DNA of 13,342 nt from contig JAGOEF010000023.1 of the NCBI GenBank assembly GCA_017997855.1, positions 1-13,342 on the forward strand, in the 5' to 3' direction. The notes below the pieces were generated by a model that did no database searches, was not told the origin of the DNA, and was given only the letters and a program-made list of their open reading frames with translations. Below are positions 1 through 7,176 of this stretch, piece by piece; position 1 is the stretch's first letter; the number at the start of each line of letters is the position of its first letter. The position numbers and the translations under genes are program-made. The DNA comes from Bacteroidales bacterium (GTDB lineage: Bacteria > Bacteroidota > Bacteroidia > Bacteroidales > ML635J-15).

Positions 1-1416
1 CGGTGAACCTGCGTGAAGGGTAAGGTCGGTATTAAAGATGGGAACAGCGGCCAGACAGTGGTTCAGGTTGTCAAAATCAGGATCGTTTGTTATTGAATAG
101 TGTGCAGATAATGAATCACCGACCGGACCTTGCAGTTGTGGGTCGAAGTTGAGTAAATTATCCGTATTATTGAAAAAGACAGTGTTGTTAATCTGAAATT
201 TTCCTTCGGATGCCAGCGTGTATTCATCACCAAAGCGGGCACCGGTTCCATTTGCCATAATCAAACAATGGTTTGCTTCAACATGAGGATTTCCATATCC
301 ACATTCAATTCCCTGCCCGCACCCGGTTACAACGCTGTTATAAATCAATACCGAGTTTTTATTCGAACAGGCAATTCCTTCGTGTAAGAAACCTTCAACC
401 CAAGTGTTTTCAATTTGCAGGTTGGCTCCATTATGGTCGATTCCGTCGTCTTCGCCCGAAATAAAAAAGGAGTTTTTTATAGTACTCGTTGTTTCGGTAA
501 GATGTGTTTCGGAGAAATACCAGGCATCGTTGTCATCATCATTCGCCAGTCCATCGGCGTCGGGTATAAACAAAATGTGGCACGAGTCTGCCGCAATACT
601 ACTGGCATAAAATTCACCCCCGGTATCGCAGCGCGAAATTAAACAACGGGTGATTTTCATTGTGCTATTCAAGGCTCCCAGGGCTTTACCTGTATTATCG
701 ATAAAGCAGCAGGCTTCGAAAACCACCGCGGTATTGGCAGCTTTCACAACCGCTTGAGACTGAGAATGGCCGAATACCTGAGTGGGGTCGCCACCACCTT
801 CTGCGAAAAAAGTGTGTTTAAAAAATGAAGTATCCGCGCTGTTCTCGATGATTAATCCTCCCCAGAATTTACCGGTTTCAAGACTGCTGAACAGAATGGG
901 TTTTTCGCTGCTTCCCTGACAAAATACCTGTCCGGTGACTTGTATGTTTGCATTTTCGGCAATGTAAACCCTCGCACCGGGTTCAATGGTAAGCCTGAAT
1001 CCGCCTTCAATATTGAGATCGCCGGTTATATGATAGCAAACATCTTCTTCTAATGTCAGATTCTGCCCGATGTTCCCGGCGAGTGAAATGAAATTATTTT
1101 CAGCGAAAAGCACTGATTTTGAGAATATTGTCCCATCAACCTCCAGAAGAATATCTGCTTGCTGATTCGTTTGCAGAGCCAAACTTCCCACCCCTTTACG
1201 GATGTTTACATCCTGAACTAATTCATTGTTTACAGATATTCTGATGATTGTATCGATAAATACCGCATGATTATGGTTGTAAAATCTGCACTCTATGGGA
1301 ATAACTCTCCCGGCTGTAAACTGGCCGGGACAAACTATCGAAATGCTGTCGTAACGCTGGGCGGGCAGCATTAGCGGAAGCATCAACAGAACGGTTATGA
1401 AAAGCGCTTTATTCAA
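1..1416 (-). CDS. Secreted right-handed beta-helix (pectin-lyase-fold) protein, C-terminus beyond window
   Basis: The minus strand is open from an in-frame stop at 1449-1447 to the window edge, giving 472 codons with no internal stop. No ATG lies at the front. The best start is TTG at 1416-1414, because it yields a clean signal peptide (MNKALFITVLLMLPLMLPAQ, with cleavage probably after AQ). The first in-frame ATG, at 1383, would remove half of the hydrophobic stretch. Residues about 21-110 look like a beta-sandwich-type domain. From about 128 onward the chain shows parallel beta-helix repeats: a 'LTIEPGARVYIAENA' start, 'KPILFSS', several 'I.N..F/W.....GI' rungs with Asn and Cys ladders, and GDDG-like turns. 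An acidic stretch at 285-299 (rich in DDDND) might bind metal. The visible chain ends at 'LHAGSP', the start of a GSPxIxxG motif common at late beta-helix turns. Catalytic activity cannot be assigned. It is probably exported or surface-anchored, and a type IX sorting domain could lie beyond the edge. Confidence 0.8.
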   Translation of the reverse strand, partial: MNKALFITVLLMLPLMLPAQRYDSISIVCPGQFTAGRVIPIECRFYNHNHAVFIDTIIRISVNNELVQDVNIRKGVGSLALQTNQQADILLEVDGTIFSKSVLFAENNFISLAGNIGQNLTLEEDVCYHITGDLNIEGGFRLTIEPGARVYIAENANIQVTGQVFCQGSSEKPILFSSLETGKFWGGLIIENSADTSFFKHTFFAEGGGDPTQVFGHSQSQAVVKAANTAVVFEACCFIDNTGKALGALNSTMKITRCLISRCDTGGEFYASSIAADSCHILFIPDADGLANDDDNDAWYFSETHLTETTSTIKNSFFISGEDDGIDHNGANLQIENTWVEGFLHEGIACSNKNSVLIYNSVVTGCGQGIECGYGNPHVEANHCLIMANGTGARFGDEYTLASEGKFQINNTVFFNNTDNLLNFDPQLQGPVGDSLSAHYSITNDPDFDNLNHCLAAVPIFNTDLTLHAGSP

Positions 1417-1425
1417 GAATTCTTT

Positions 1426-1447
1426 AAAAACGTAAAAATACGTTTTT
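1426..1447. terminator. A/T-rich hairpin between lpxA and the beta-helix gene, possible weak terminator
   Basis: A perfect 9-bp inverted repeat (AAAAACGTA, loop AAAA, TACGTTTTT) sits here, and on the plus strand it ends in a run of six T. It lies downstream of lpxA and 10-31 nt upstream of the TTG start of the beta-helix gene. It could end the lpx transcript or form a leader structure for the next gene. Each stem has only two G-C pairs, so termination strength is doubtful. Confidence 0.35.
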
Positions 1448-1505
1448 TAGCGATTGAATCGAAAATATATCAGCAAAGAAGAAATTGTGGCTTTTGTAAG
1501 GCTGA

Positions 1506-2294
1506 TTAAGGTTCGGCTTCGAAATAACCCTTGATAATGCCGCGCTTGCTGTTGCGAACAAAAAGAATGATTTCGTCACGTTCTCTGGTGGCAGGTAATT
1601 CAGTTTCGATATAATCGAGCGATTGGGTTGTATTCATACCCCTGCCGAACAAAATACGGTAAATATTCTGAATTTCGTTTATTTTTTCGTTTGCAACACC
1701 CCGACGACGCAGCCCGATGGAATTAACTCCTTCGTAGGTAAGCGGATCGCGCCCGGCTTTAATGTATGGGGGAACATCTTTACCTACCTTGCTGGCACCC
1801 TGTATCATCACATGGGCACCAATGTTTACAAACTGATGTACGAGGCTACCTGCCGAAACAATGGCCCAGTCGTCGACCACTACTTCACCGGCCAGGGCGG
1901 TATAGGCACCAAGAATTACGTAATCTTTCAGAATGCAGTCGTGGGCAACATGTGCATAGCACATAATCAAACAATTGCTGCCTACTACAGTTTTTCCCTT
2001 AGCCACGGTACCGCGGTTTACGGTAACACATTCGCGAATGGTGGTGTTATCGCCTATTTCGACGGTGGTTTCTTCGCCTTGGAATTTAAGGTCTTGAGGA
2101 ATTGCCGAAATAACAGCGCCCGGAAAAATACGGCAATTTTTGCCAATGCGGGCACCTTCCATGATGGTAACATTCGACCCGATCCAGGTCCCTTCGCCGA
2201 TTACCACATTTTTAGCAATCGTAACAAAAGGTTCAATCACCACATTCTGTGCAATTTTTGCTTCCGGGTGAACATACGACAAGGGCTGATTCAT
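1506..2294 (-). CDS. lpxA: Acyl-[ACP]--UDP-N-acetylglucosamine O-acyltransferase (LpxA)
   Basis: This cytoplasmic enzyme catalyses the first step of lipid A synthesis, transferring a 3-hydroxyacyl chain from ACP to the 3-OH of UDP-GlcNAc. The 262-residue product equals the length of E. coli LpxA. Residues about 8-180 carry the left-handed beta-helix hexapeptide pattern (I-G-x-x-x-x). The family motif AHVAHDC is at 114-120, so His118 corresponds to the catalytic His125 of E. coli, with His115 beside it. 'DVPPY', 'VNSIGLRRRG' and the C-terminal helical part also match the family. The start at 2294 gives the canonical N-terminus MNQPLSYVHPEAKI. An upstream in-frame ATG at 2360 would overlap fabZ by about 60 nt and add a non-homologous tail. 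The gene starts 4 nt after the lpxC-fabZ stop and is surely cotranscribed with it. Acyl chain length cannot be read with confidence from the sequence. Confidence 0.97.
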   Translation of the reverse strand: MNQPLSYVHPEAKIAQNVVIEPFVTIAKNVVIGEGTWIGSNVTIMEGARIGKNCRIFPGAVISAIPQDLKFQGEETTVEIGDNTTIRECVTVNRGTVAKGKTVVGSNCLIMCYAHVAHDCILKDYVILGAYTALAGEVVVDDWAIVSAGSLVHQFVNIGAHVMIQGASKVGKDVPPYIKAGRDPLTYEGVNSIGLRRRGVANEKINEIQNIYRILFGRGMNTTQSLDYIETELPATRERDEIILFVRNSKRGIIKGYFEAEP

Positions 2295-2298
2295 AGTG

Positions 2299-3714
2299 TT
2301 ATTTTTGTTTTTCGATGAGTGCATGCATTTCGGCTTCGGCCACCAAATCCTTCCCAACAAAGGCTTCTCCCTTCATTTGGGCAATACCCCGCCGCATTGG
2401 CTCAACCAGGGTCAGTTTCATGATGAGTACATCGCCCGGAACAACCCGCTTTCTGAACTTTACTTTGTCGATTTTCAGGAAAAAAGTAAGGTAGTTTTCA
2501 GGGTCTGGCAACGAATTCAGTATAAGAATTCCACCGGTCTGCGCCATGGCTTCCACCTGTAGTACGCCCGGCATTACAGGTTCGCCCGGAAAGTGACCCT
2601 GAAAATAGTATTCACCGCTGGTAACTGTCTTAATGCCAACTACTTCGGTTTCGGTAAGGCTGATAACCTTGTCGACAAACAGGAACGGGGGACGATGCGG
2701 AAGAAAAGTTTTGATTTTATTCACATCCATCAAAGGTTTGTCGTTTGGGTTGTATTCCGGAATTCTGGTTTTCTGCTCCTTGGCCGAGTTTTGTTGTAAA
2801 ATATGATTTCTGATAATTTTCGCCATTCGGGTATTTCCGTAATGCCCGGGTTTCGAGGCAATTACACTTCCGTTGAAGCGAAAGCCGGTGAGCGCCAGAT
2901 CTCCCACCACATCAAGCAACTTGTGTCGGGCGGGTTCATTCGGAAAATGCAGGTCGAGGTTGTTCAATATTCCCTGTGATTGTACCTTGATGGTAGGCTT
3001 GTTGAAAAGCTTTGCAAGGCGGTCAAACTCGTCCTGACTCCATTCCTGGTCAACAATCACAATGGCATTGTCGAGGTCTCCGCCTTTAATCAGATTTAAC
3101 CTTAACAGAGGTTCAAGGTCGCTGATAAAAACAAAGGTACGGCACTTGCTGATCTGGCTGGGAAAGTCCTCCAGGCTATCGAGACTGGCATACTGGCTTG
3201 CCAGTACATCGGAATTGTAATCTACCAGGACTTTAATTTTATAGCCTGCATCAGGGTATACGGTAATATCTACTCCGCGTTCTTTATCAGAAAAAGAAAG
3301 ACTTTCGGTGATGTCATACACTTTGAGAAATGCATTCTGCTCTTTTATGCCGGCCTTATAGAATGCTTCAATAAAAAAGCGGGAACTGCCGTCGAGAATA
3401 GGAACTTCGGGGCCATCGAGTTCAAAACTGGCATTATCAATACCCAGCGAATAAGCCGCAGCGAGCAGATGCTCCACGGTACTCACCGACCATCCGTTGT
3501 TGCCGATGGTTGTTCCGCGCGATGTATCAGTAACGTTGTCGGCAATGGCTTTAATGATGGCGTCAGGCCCAATGTCGGTCCTGATAAAAACATAACCTGT
3601 ATCGGGCGCTGCCGGCTTAATATATAAACGAGTTTCCTGCCCCGAATGTAAACCGGGACCCTGCAGCATCACCGGTTTGTTAACCGTTTTTTGTTTTCTG
3701 GGTTGGTCAGCCAT
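2299..3714 (-). CDS. lpxC-fabZ: Bifunctional UDP-3-O-acyl-N-acetylglucosamine deacetylase / 3-hydroxyacyl-ACP dehydratase (LpxC-FabZ fusion)
   Basis: The 471-residue cytoplasmic enzyme joins two activities. Residues about 10-305 are LpxC, the zinc deacetylase that is the committed step of lipid A synthesis. Visible active-site residues are Glu81-His82 (VEHLLAA), His264 and Asp268 (RHKLLDVVGD) as zinc ligands with His82, and His291 (PGHYGN) as the general acid. Residues about 325-471 are FabZ, which dehydrates (3R)-hydroxyacyl-ACP. It carries FLPHRPPFLFVD, the catalytic His374 (GHFPGEPV) and Glu388 (QVEAMAQ), spaced 14 residues apart as in E. coli FabZ. A short linker at about 306-325 connects them. 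The fusion is a recognised hallmark of Bacteroidetes and places two enzymes that draw on the 3-hydroxyacyl-ACP pool in one chain. It is the first gene of a two-gene operon with lpxA. The ATG at 3714 follows a phylum-type promoter by about 25 nt. Confidence 0.97.
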   Translation of the reverse strand: MADQPRKQKTVNKPVMLQGPGLHSGQETRLYIKPAAPDTGYVFIRTDIGPDAIIKAIADNVTDTSRGTTIGNNGWSVSTVEHLLAAAYSLGIDNASFELDGPEVPILDGSSRFFIEAFYKAGIKEQNAFLKVYDITESLSFSDKERGVDITVYPDAGYKIKVLVDYNSDVLASQYASLDSLEDFPSQISKCRTFVFISDLEPLLRLNLIKGGDLDNAIVIVDQEWSQDEFDRLAKLFNKPTIKVQSQGILNNLDLHFPNEPARHKLLDVVGDLALTGFRFNGSVIASKPGHYGNTRMAKIIRNHILQQNSAKEQKTRIPEYNPNDKPLMDVNKIKTFLPHRPPFLFVDKVISLTETEVVGIKTVTSGEYYFQGHFPGEPVMPGVLQVEAMAQTGGILILNSLPDPENYLTFFLKIDKVKFRKRVVPGDVLIMKLTLVEPMRRGIAQMKGEAFVGKDLVAEAEMHALIEKQK

Positions 3715-3739
3715 GAATCAGTTAAAACATATTAAGCGG

Positions 3740-3774
3740 CAAATATAATATTAATGATGAATAAATAAAACAAA
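3740..3774 (-). promoter_or_regulatory. Candidate Bacteroidetes-type promoter for lpxC-fabZ-lpxA
   Basis: On the minus strand TATATTTG (3747-3740) matches the TAnnTTTG -7 consensus of Bacteroidetes. A TTTG at 3774-3771 could serve as the -33 element, but the spacer of 23 nt is slightly longer than the usual 19-21. The implied transcript start near 3733 leaves a leader of about 18-20 nt before the ATG at 3714, with no Shine-Dalgarno sequence, as is normal in this phylum. Confidence 0.5.
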
Positions 3775-3929
3775 CCCACTTACATTGAATCGCCAACCGG
3801 ATTGCTGAATGATACGCAGTTTTATGTTTCATTCTTATTGAAATACGTCTGAAATTAATAAGTTAGTCCTGGAATAGAATTTTTTGAATGATTACAAATC
3901 ACACAATATTAATTAGTTATCAATTTAAA

Positions 3930-3957
3930 TTCGACCAATAAAACTTATTTGGTCGAA
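3930..3957. promoter_or_regulatory. Upstream operator-like palindrome (TTCGACCAA-N10-TTGGTCGAA)
   Basis: A perfect 9-bp inverted repeat with a 10-nt spacer lies 60-88 nt before the start codon of the TetR-family gene. It shares the GACCA...TGGTC core with a second palindrome 57 nt downstream (centre to centre). Two similar palindromes in front of a TetR-family gene strongly suggest repressor sites. Binding by the adjacent regulator is inferred. Confidence 0.6.
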
Positions 3958-3982
3958 AATTCAATTATATTAATAAAATACC

Positions 3983-3990
3983 TATATTTG
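3983..3990 (+). promoter_or_regulatory. Candidate -7 promoter element of the efflux operon
   Basis: TATATTTG fits the Bacteroidetes TAnnTTTG consensus exactly. No TTG is present at the expected -33 position, so the promoter may be intrinsically weak. The predicted transcript start falls near 3997, about 20 nt before the ATG at 4018 and inside the palindrome at 3990-4010. Confidence 0.5.
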
Positions 3991-4010
3991 ACCATTCAAA
4001 CAAAATGGTC
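3990..4010. promoter_or_regulatory. Promoter-overlapping operator-like palindrome (GACCATT-N7-AATGGTC)
   Basis: A perfect 7-bp inverted repeat begins at the last base of the -7 box and covers the predicted transcription start of the efflux operon. Its GACCA/TGGTC core matches the upstream palindrome, with the half-sites 1 nt closer together (N11 versus N12). A TetR-family dimer bound here would block RNA polymerase, consistent with autorepression. The binding protein is inferred from position only. Confidence 0.62.
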
Positions 4011-4017
4011 GAAAAGT

Positions 4018-4599
4018 ATGAGTAAGCACGATAAAGTAAGAGATAATCTGGTGAATGCAGCCCGACAGTTGTTTACCCGTTTCGGGTTCGAAAAAACCAC
4101 CATGAACGAAATTGCCATGGAAGCGCGCAAGGGTAAAAGTTCACTCTATTATTATTTTACCAGTAAGGAAGAAGTTTTTCAGGCGGTGGTTGAATACGAG
4201 GCCGGATTGCTTCACACAAAACTGGTTGAGGCATACAATACACCCGATGATTTTCTCGAAAAAATCAGAAGTTACATCCGTGTTCGGTTCATCGAAATTA
4301 TGAAGCTGGGTAACCTGTATCAGGCATTGCGCAACGATTTTCTGAATCATCTGGAATTTGTTCAGAAAGCGCGAGTGCGCTATGATAAGCTTGAGCTTGA
4401 ATTTATCACACGGGTTCTGAAGCAGGGCAACGAATCGGGGAAATTCAACATAGACGACCCTGCTCAGGTAGCGCGCACTTTTCACATGACAATTAAAGCG
4501 GTCGAAATCCCATTGCTTATTTCATACGAGAAAGAACTGTTTGAGCAACAACTCAATACCATTATCGACATTTTATTTTTTGGACTCGTAAAGCGCTGA
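4018..4599 (+). CDS. TetR/AcrR-family transcriptional regulator, probable repressor of the efflux operon
   Basis: The 193-residue product has the TetR layout. Residues about 5-52 form the DNA-binding domain with helix-turn-helix around 27-47 (TTMNEIAMEARKGKSSLYYYF-like pattern ending in the YYYF.SKEE signature). An all-helical ligand and dimerisation domain follows, with no recognisable ligand motif. The ATG at 4018 is chosen because the TetR homology starts just after it. A longer TTG start at 3949 would run through the -7 box and second palindrome and add an unrelated 23-residue extension. It is the first gene of the operon; the tolC-like ATG follows its stop by 6 nt. The two palindromes upstream suggest it represses itself and the pump until an efflux substrate binds. 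The inducer is unknown. Confidence 0.93.
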   Translation: MSKHDKVRDNLVNAARQLFTRFGFEKTTMNEIAMEARKGKSSLYYYFTSKEEVFQAVVEYEAGLLHTKLVEAYNTPDDFLEKIRSYIRVRFIEIMKLGNLYQALRNDFLNHLEFVQKARVRYDKLELEFITRVLKQGNESGKFNIDDPAQVARTFHMTIKAVEIPLLISYEKELFEQQLNTIIDILFFGLVKR

Positions 4600-4605
4600 A
4601 AAACC

Positions 4606-6093
4606 ATGATTCAACGAATAATTCTGACCGCACTGTTGTTGACCGCAGTGGTTGTGTGTCCTGCACAGGCACCCGGCGACACGGTATTTCTGGACCTTGA
4701 CCATTGCCGTAGTCTGGCAATCGAAAACAACAACAAATTGAAAATTGCCGAATGCCGCAGCCAGGCGGCAACCGAATTGCGAAAATCGGTGAGTACCCGC
4801 TATTTCGGAGAGTTTGGTCTGGCCGGTCAGTATCAGTACAGCAACCGGCAAATCAGCCTGTTCAACCGCGATATGTTTCTTCCGGTGGTGCCGTTTTGGG
4901 CAATCGATCAGGAAACGGGAACCCTGCGAACCGATATTCTTGAGAATCCATTACTCAACGGAATTGTTGCCAATCCGTTTACCGGCGAAATATTCTACGA
5001 TACCGAAGGTAATCCGGCCTTTCTGCTTTACAGTTATCTACCGTCGGAACAACTCAAATTCGGGACACACCATAATTTTATGTTCGGCCCTTCTTTTATT
5101 CAACCACTGTATCTGGGTGGAAAAATCAGGAATATGGTTAAGGTGGCCCGCGCCGGAGAGGAAATTGCCAAACTGAAGCAGGACATTGATTACGACGATG
5201 TGATTTTTAATACAGATGAAGCCTACTGGCGTTGCGTGAGTGTTCAGGAACAACGGAATCTTGCTGTTTTATATCACGGATTACTTAAGAAACTGCTTGC
5301 CGATGTCGAGAACTACTACAGCGAAGGTATAATAACCTACAACGATGTACTGAAAGTAAAGATCAAGCTCAACGAAGCAGAGCTCAACCTGTTGAAGGCC
5401 GACAACGGATATGCCCTGTCGCAGATGGCTTTGCTTCAAATTATCGGGATTTCGTATGATACACCCATTTGCCTTGATACACAAACCGGTGAAATGCCCG
5501 TATTACCCAACCCTTCAGGAGCTTACGAACTGGCGCTGAGCGGAAGGAAAGAGCTGCAAATTCTCGATCAGACTCTACTGCTATCCGAAGCCCAGCAAAA
5601 CATTGCGCTTTCGAGGTTTCTCCCCAATATTACCGCATCAGCCAACTACCTGTTTGTGAACCCAAACCCTTACAATGGCTTCGAAAAGGAGTTCGGCGGC
5701 GACTGGTCGCTGGGGCTCACCGTGCAAATTCCCCTCTTTCACTGGGGTGACAGGCTGCATACCTTGAGGGCAACACGAAAAATAAACGAAGTTGCCCTGC
5801 TGATGAAAAAGGATGCTGAAGAAATGATACGCCTCGAACTGGAGCAATCGTGGTATGTGTTTACCGAAGCAGTTAAAAAATATGACCTATGCGAAAAAGC
5901 CCTTATTCAGGCATCCGAAAACCTGAGAATGTCGCAGGACTCCTGGCAAGAAGGGATGATTAAGCTTTCCGATTTGCTCGAAGCTCAGGTAATCTGGCAG
6001 CAGGCATACTCCGAACTGATACAATCGAAAACCGACCTGAAAATGCAGGAAATAAATTACCGTCGTAAAACCGGATTGCCGCTGATGAAATAA
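4606..6093 (+). CDS. TolC-family outer membrane efflux protein
   Basis: The 495-residue product is the outer membrane and periplasmic exit duct of the tripartite pump. It opens with a Sec signal peptide (MIQRIILTALLLTAVVVCPAQA, cleaved probably after AQA). The VVVC in it is not a good lipobox. Two tandem OEP repeats are seen: one from about 27 to 290, with a long coiled-coil helix after 'GPSFIQPLYLGGKI', and another from about 300 to the end, with 'FLPNITASANYLF' and 'LTVQIPLFHWGDR' beta-strand signatures followed by helices. The Y-S-E-G-I-I-T-Y-N-D-V-L-K-V pattern near 235-250 is typical of TolC helices. Compared with E. coli TolC there is an extra stretch of about 60 residues (roughly 85-150, rich in Pro, Phe and Tyr) between the first strands, probably an extracellular loop or plug-like insert. 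It sits 18 nt before the membrane-fusion gene. Confidence 0.93.
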   Translation: MIQRIILTALLLTAVVVCPAQAPGDTVFLDLDHCRSLAIENNNKLKIAECRSQAATELRKSVSTRYFGEFGLAGQYQYSNRQISLFNRDMFLPVVPFWAIDQETGTLRTDILENPLLNGIVANPFTGEIFYDTEGNPAFLLYSYLPSEQLKFGTHHNFMFGPSFIQPLYLGGKIRNMVKVARAGEEIAKLKQDIDYDDVIFNTDEAYWRCVSVQEQRNLAVLYHGLLKKLLADVENYYSEGIITYNDVLKVKIKLNEAELNLLKADNGYALSQMALLQIIGISYDTPICLDTQTGEMPVLPNPSGAYELALSGRKELQILDQTLLLSEAQQNIALSRFLPNITASANYLFVNPNPYNGFEKEFGGDWSLGLTVQIPLFHWGDRLHTLRATRKINEVALLMKKDAEEMIRLELEQSWYVFTEAVKKYDLCEKALIQASENLRMSQDSWQEGMIKLSDLLEAQVIWQQAYSELIQSKTDLKMQEINYRRKTGLPLMK

Positions 6094-6110
6094 ATTCAAA
6101 CACAAAGACT

Positions 6111-7175
6111 ATGATACACCCTCCTGTAAAAGCTAAAACAAGATTATTTCTTGTCGCCGGAAGCATTATTCTGCTGTTGCTGGTTTCGTGCGGAACAAAA
6201 AACGAGGATGCCGGAAAACCGCAGCAAATTCAGAATGTAAATTATGCAGTGGCCGAAAATCGTACATTTTCGGATGAAACCGAATATTCGGGAACTTTTT
6301 TGCCCAATAAAGAGGCCAACCTGGGGTCGTCAATGCCTGGAAAAGTCGAGAAATTCTATTACAGCGAAGGCAGCTTTGTAACCAAAGGCAGCCTGTTGGT
6401 TGAGTTGTCGGCTGAATTGCTCACTCAGGCCCTCATCGAATATGAGGCGATAAAGAAAGATTATGATAGGGTGAGCCGTCTGCGCGAAAAGGGTAGTATC
6501 AGCGAAATCGACTACGACCATCTTAAGGCCAAACTCGAAGCCTCGGAGGTAAAAACACAGATGCTTAAAAACAACACTTCGGTGATAGCCCCTTTCGATG
6601 GCATTATTGTGGATTATCTTGTTGAAGAAGGCGAGAACTACTTTTTCAACATTAACCTTGACCCGGGATATTCAAATACTTCGGGCATTTTGCGGCTGAT
6701 GCAGATTAACCCCATTGTGGCCGAAATTCAGGTGAATGAACGGGACCTCATAGGAATTAAAAAAGGACAGTCGATCAGCGTGGTTTGCGATGCCTTGGGC
6801 AGCAAGGAATACAAGGGTACAGTCCGCTATATCAAACCAATATTGTCGACCACCACACGAACGGCTCCTGTCGAAATCGAACTGAACAACAGCAGCGGCG
6901 ACCTAAAGCCCGGGATGTTCGCACGTGTTGTTTTCAGTAAGCACGAAATTTCAGCTGTGTTTATTCCGGTAGACGCCATCTACCGCCAGCCCGGTACCCC
7001 CGAAGATTTTGTGTTTGTGGTTACCGGTGGTGTGGTTACCCGTAAACCCGTAAAACGACTGAAAACCATCGATAAGTGGATTGCGGTTGATGGTATTGCC
7101 AGTGGCGATACCGTGGTGACCCAGGGCAAAAATAAAGTGAAAAGCGGTGATCGGGTTAATCTAAAATCGAACTGA
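6111..7175 (+). CDS. RND efflux periplasmic adaptor (membrane fusion protein, HlyD/AcrA family), lipoprotein
   Basis: The 354-residue product bridges the inner-membrane pump and the TolC-like channel. The N-terminus is a lipoprotein signal with lipobox LVSC and lipidated Cys27. The two halves of the barrel-sandwich (lipoyl-like) domain are near 68-103 (PGKVEKFYYSEGSFVTKGSLL) and 154-178 (VIAPFDGIIVDYLVEEGE). They flank a short alpha-hairpin of about 50 residues, shorter than in AcrA. A beta-barrel follows at about 200-280 (PIVAEIQVNERD ... LKPGMFARV), then a membrane-proximal domain at 285-352 (IPVDAIYRQ ... GDTVVTQGKNKVKSGDRV). The gene ends 1 nt before the pump ATG, so translational coupling is likely. 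The substrate cannot be predicted from this protein. Confidence 0.94.
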   Translation: MIHPPVKAKTRLFLVAGSIILLLLVSCGTKNEDAGKPQQIQNVNYAVAENRTFSDETEYSGTFLPNKEANLGSSMPGKVEKFYYSEGSFVTKGSLLVELSAELLTQALIEYEAIKKDYDRVSRLREKGSISEIDYDHLKAKLEASEVKTQMLKNNTSVIAPFDGIIVDYLVEEGENYFFNINLDPGYSNTSGILRLMQINPIVAEIQVNERDLIGIKKGQSISVVCDALGSKEYKGTVRYIKPILSTTTRTAPVEIELNNSSGDLKPGMFARVVFSKHEISAVFIPVDAIYRQPGTPEDFVFVVTGGVVTRKPVKRLKTIDKWIAVDGIASGDTVVTQGKNKVKSGDRVNLKSN

Positions 7176-7176
7176 T

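Noticed and set aside
273..642. Three short plus-strand frames over the left end
   Set aside because: They lie opposite the continuous 472-codon beta-helix frame and overlap one another in different frames.
1623..2318. A 231-codon plus-strand frame opposite lpxA
   Set aside because: It is antisense to a certain lpxA gene; the translation has no domain-like pattern and the frame is explained by codon bias of the real gene.
2295..2360. An upstream in-frame ATG at 2360 that would lengthen LpxA by 22 residues
   Set aside because: It overlaps the fabZ coding end by about 60 nt and adds residues without family similarity; the ATG at 2294 gives exactly the usual 262 residues.
3949..4017. A TTG start at 3949 for the TetR-family protein
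   Set aside because: The extension would be translated from DNA containing the -7 box and operator, and TetR homology begins only after the ATG at 4018.
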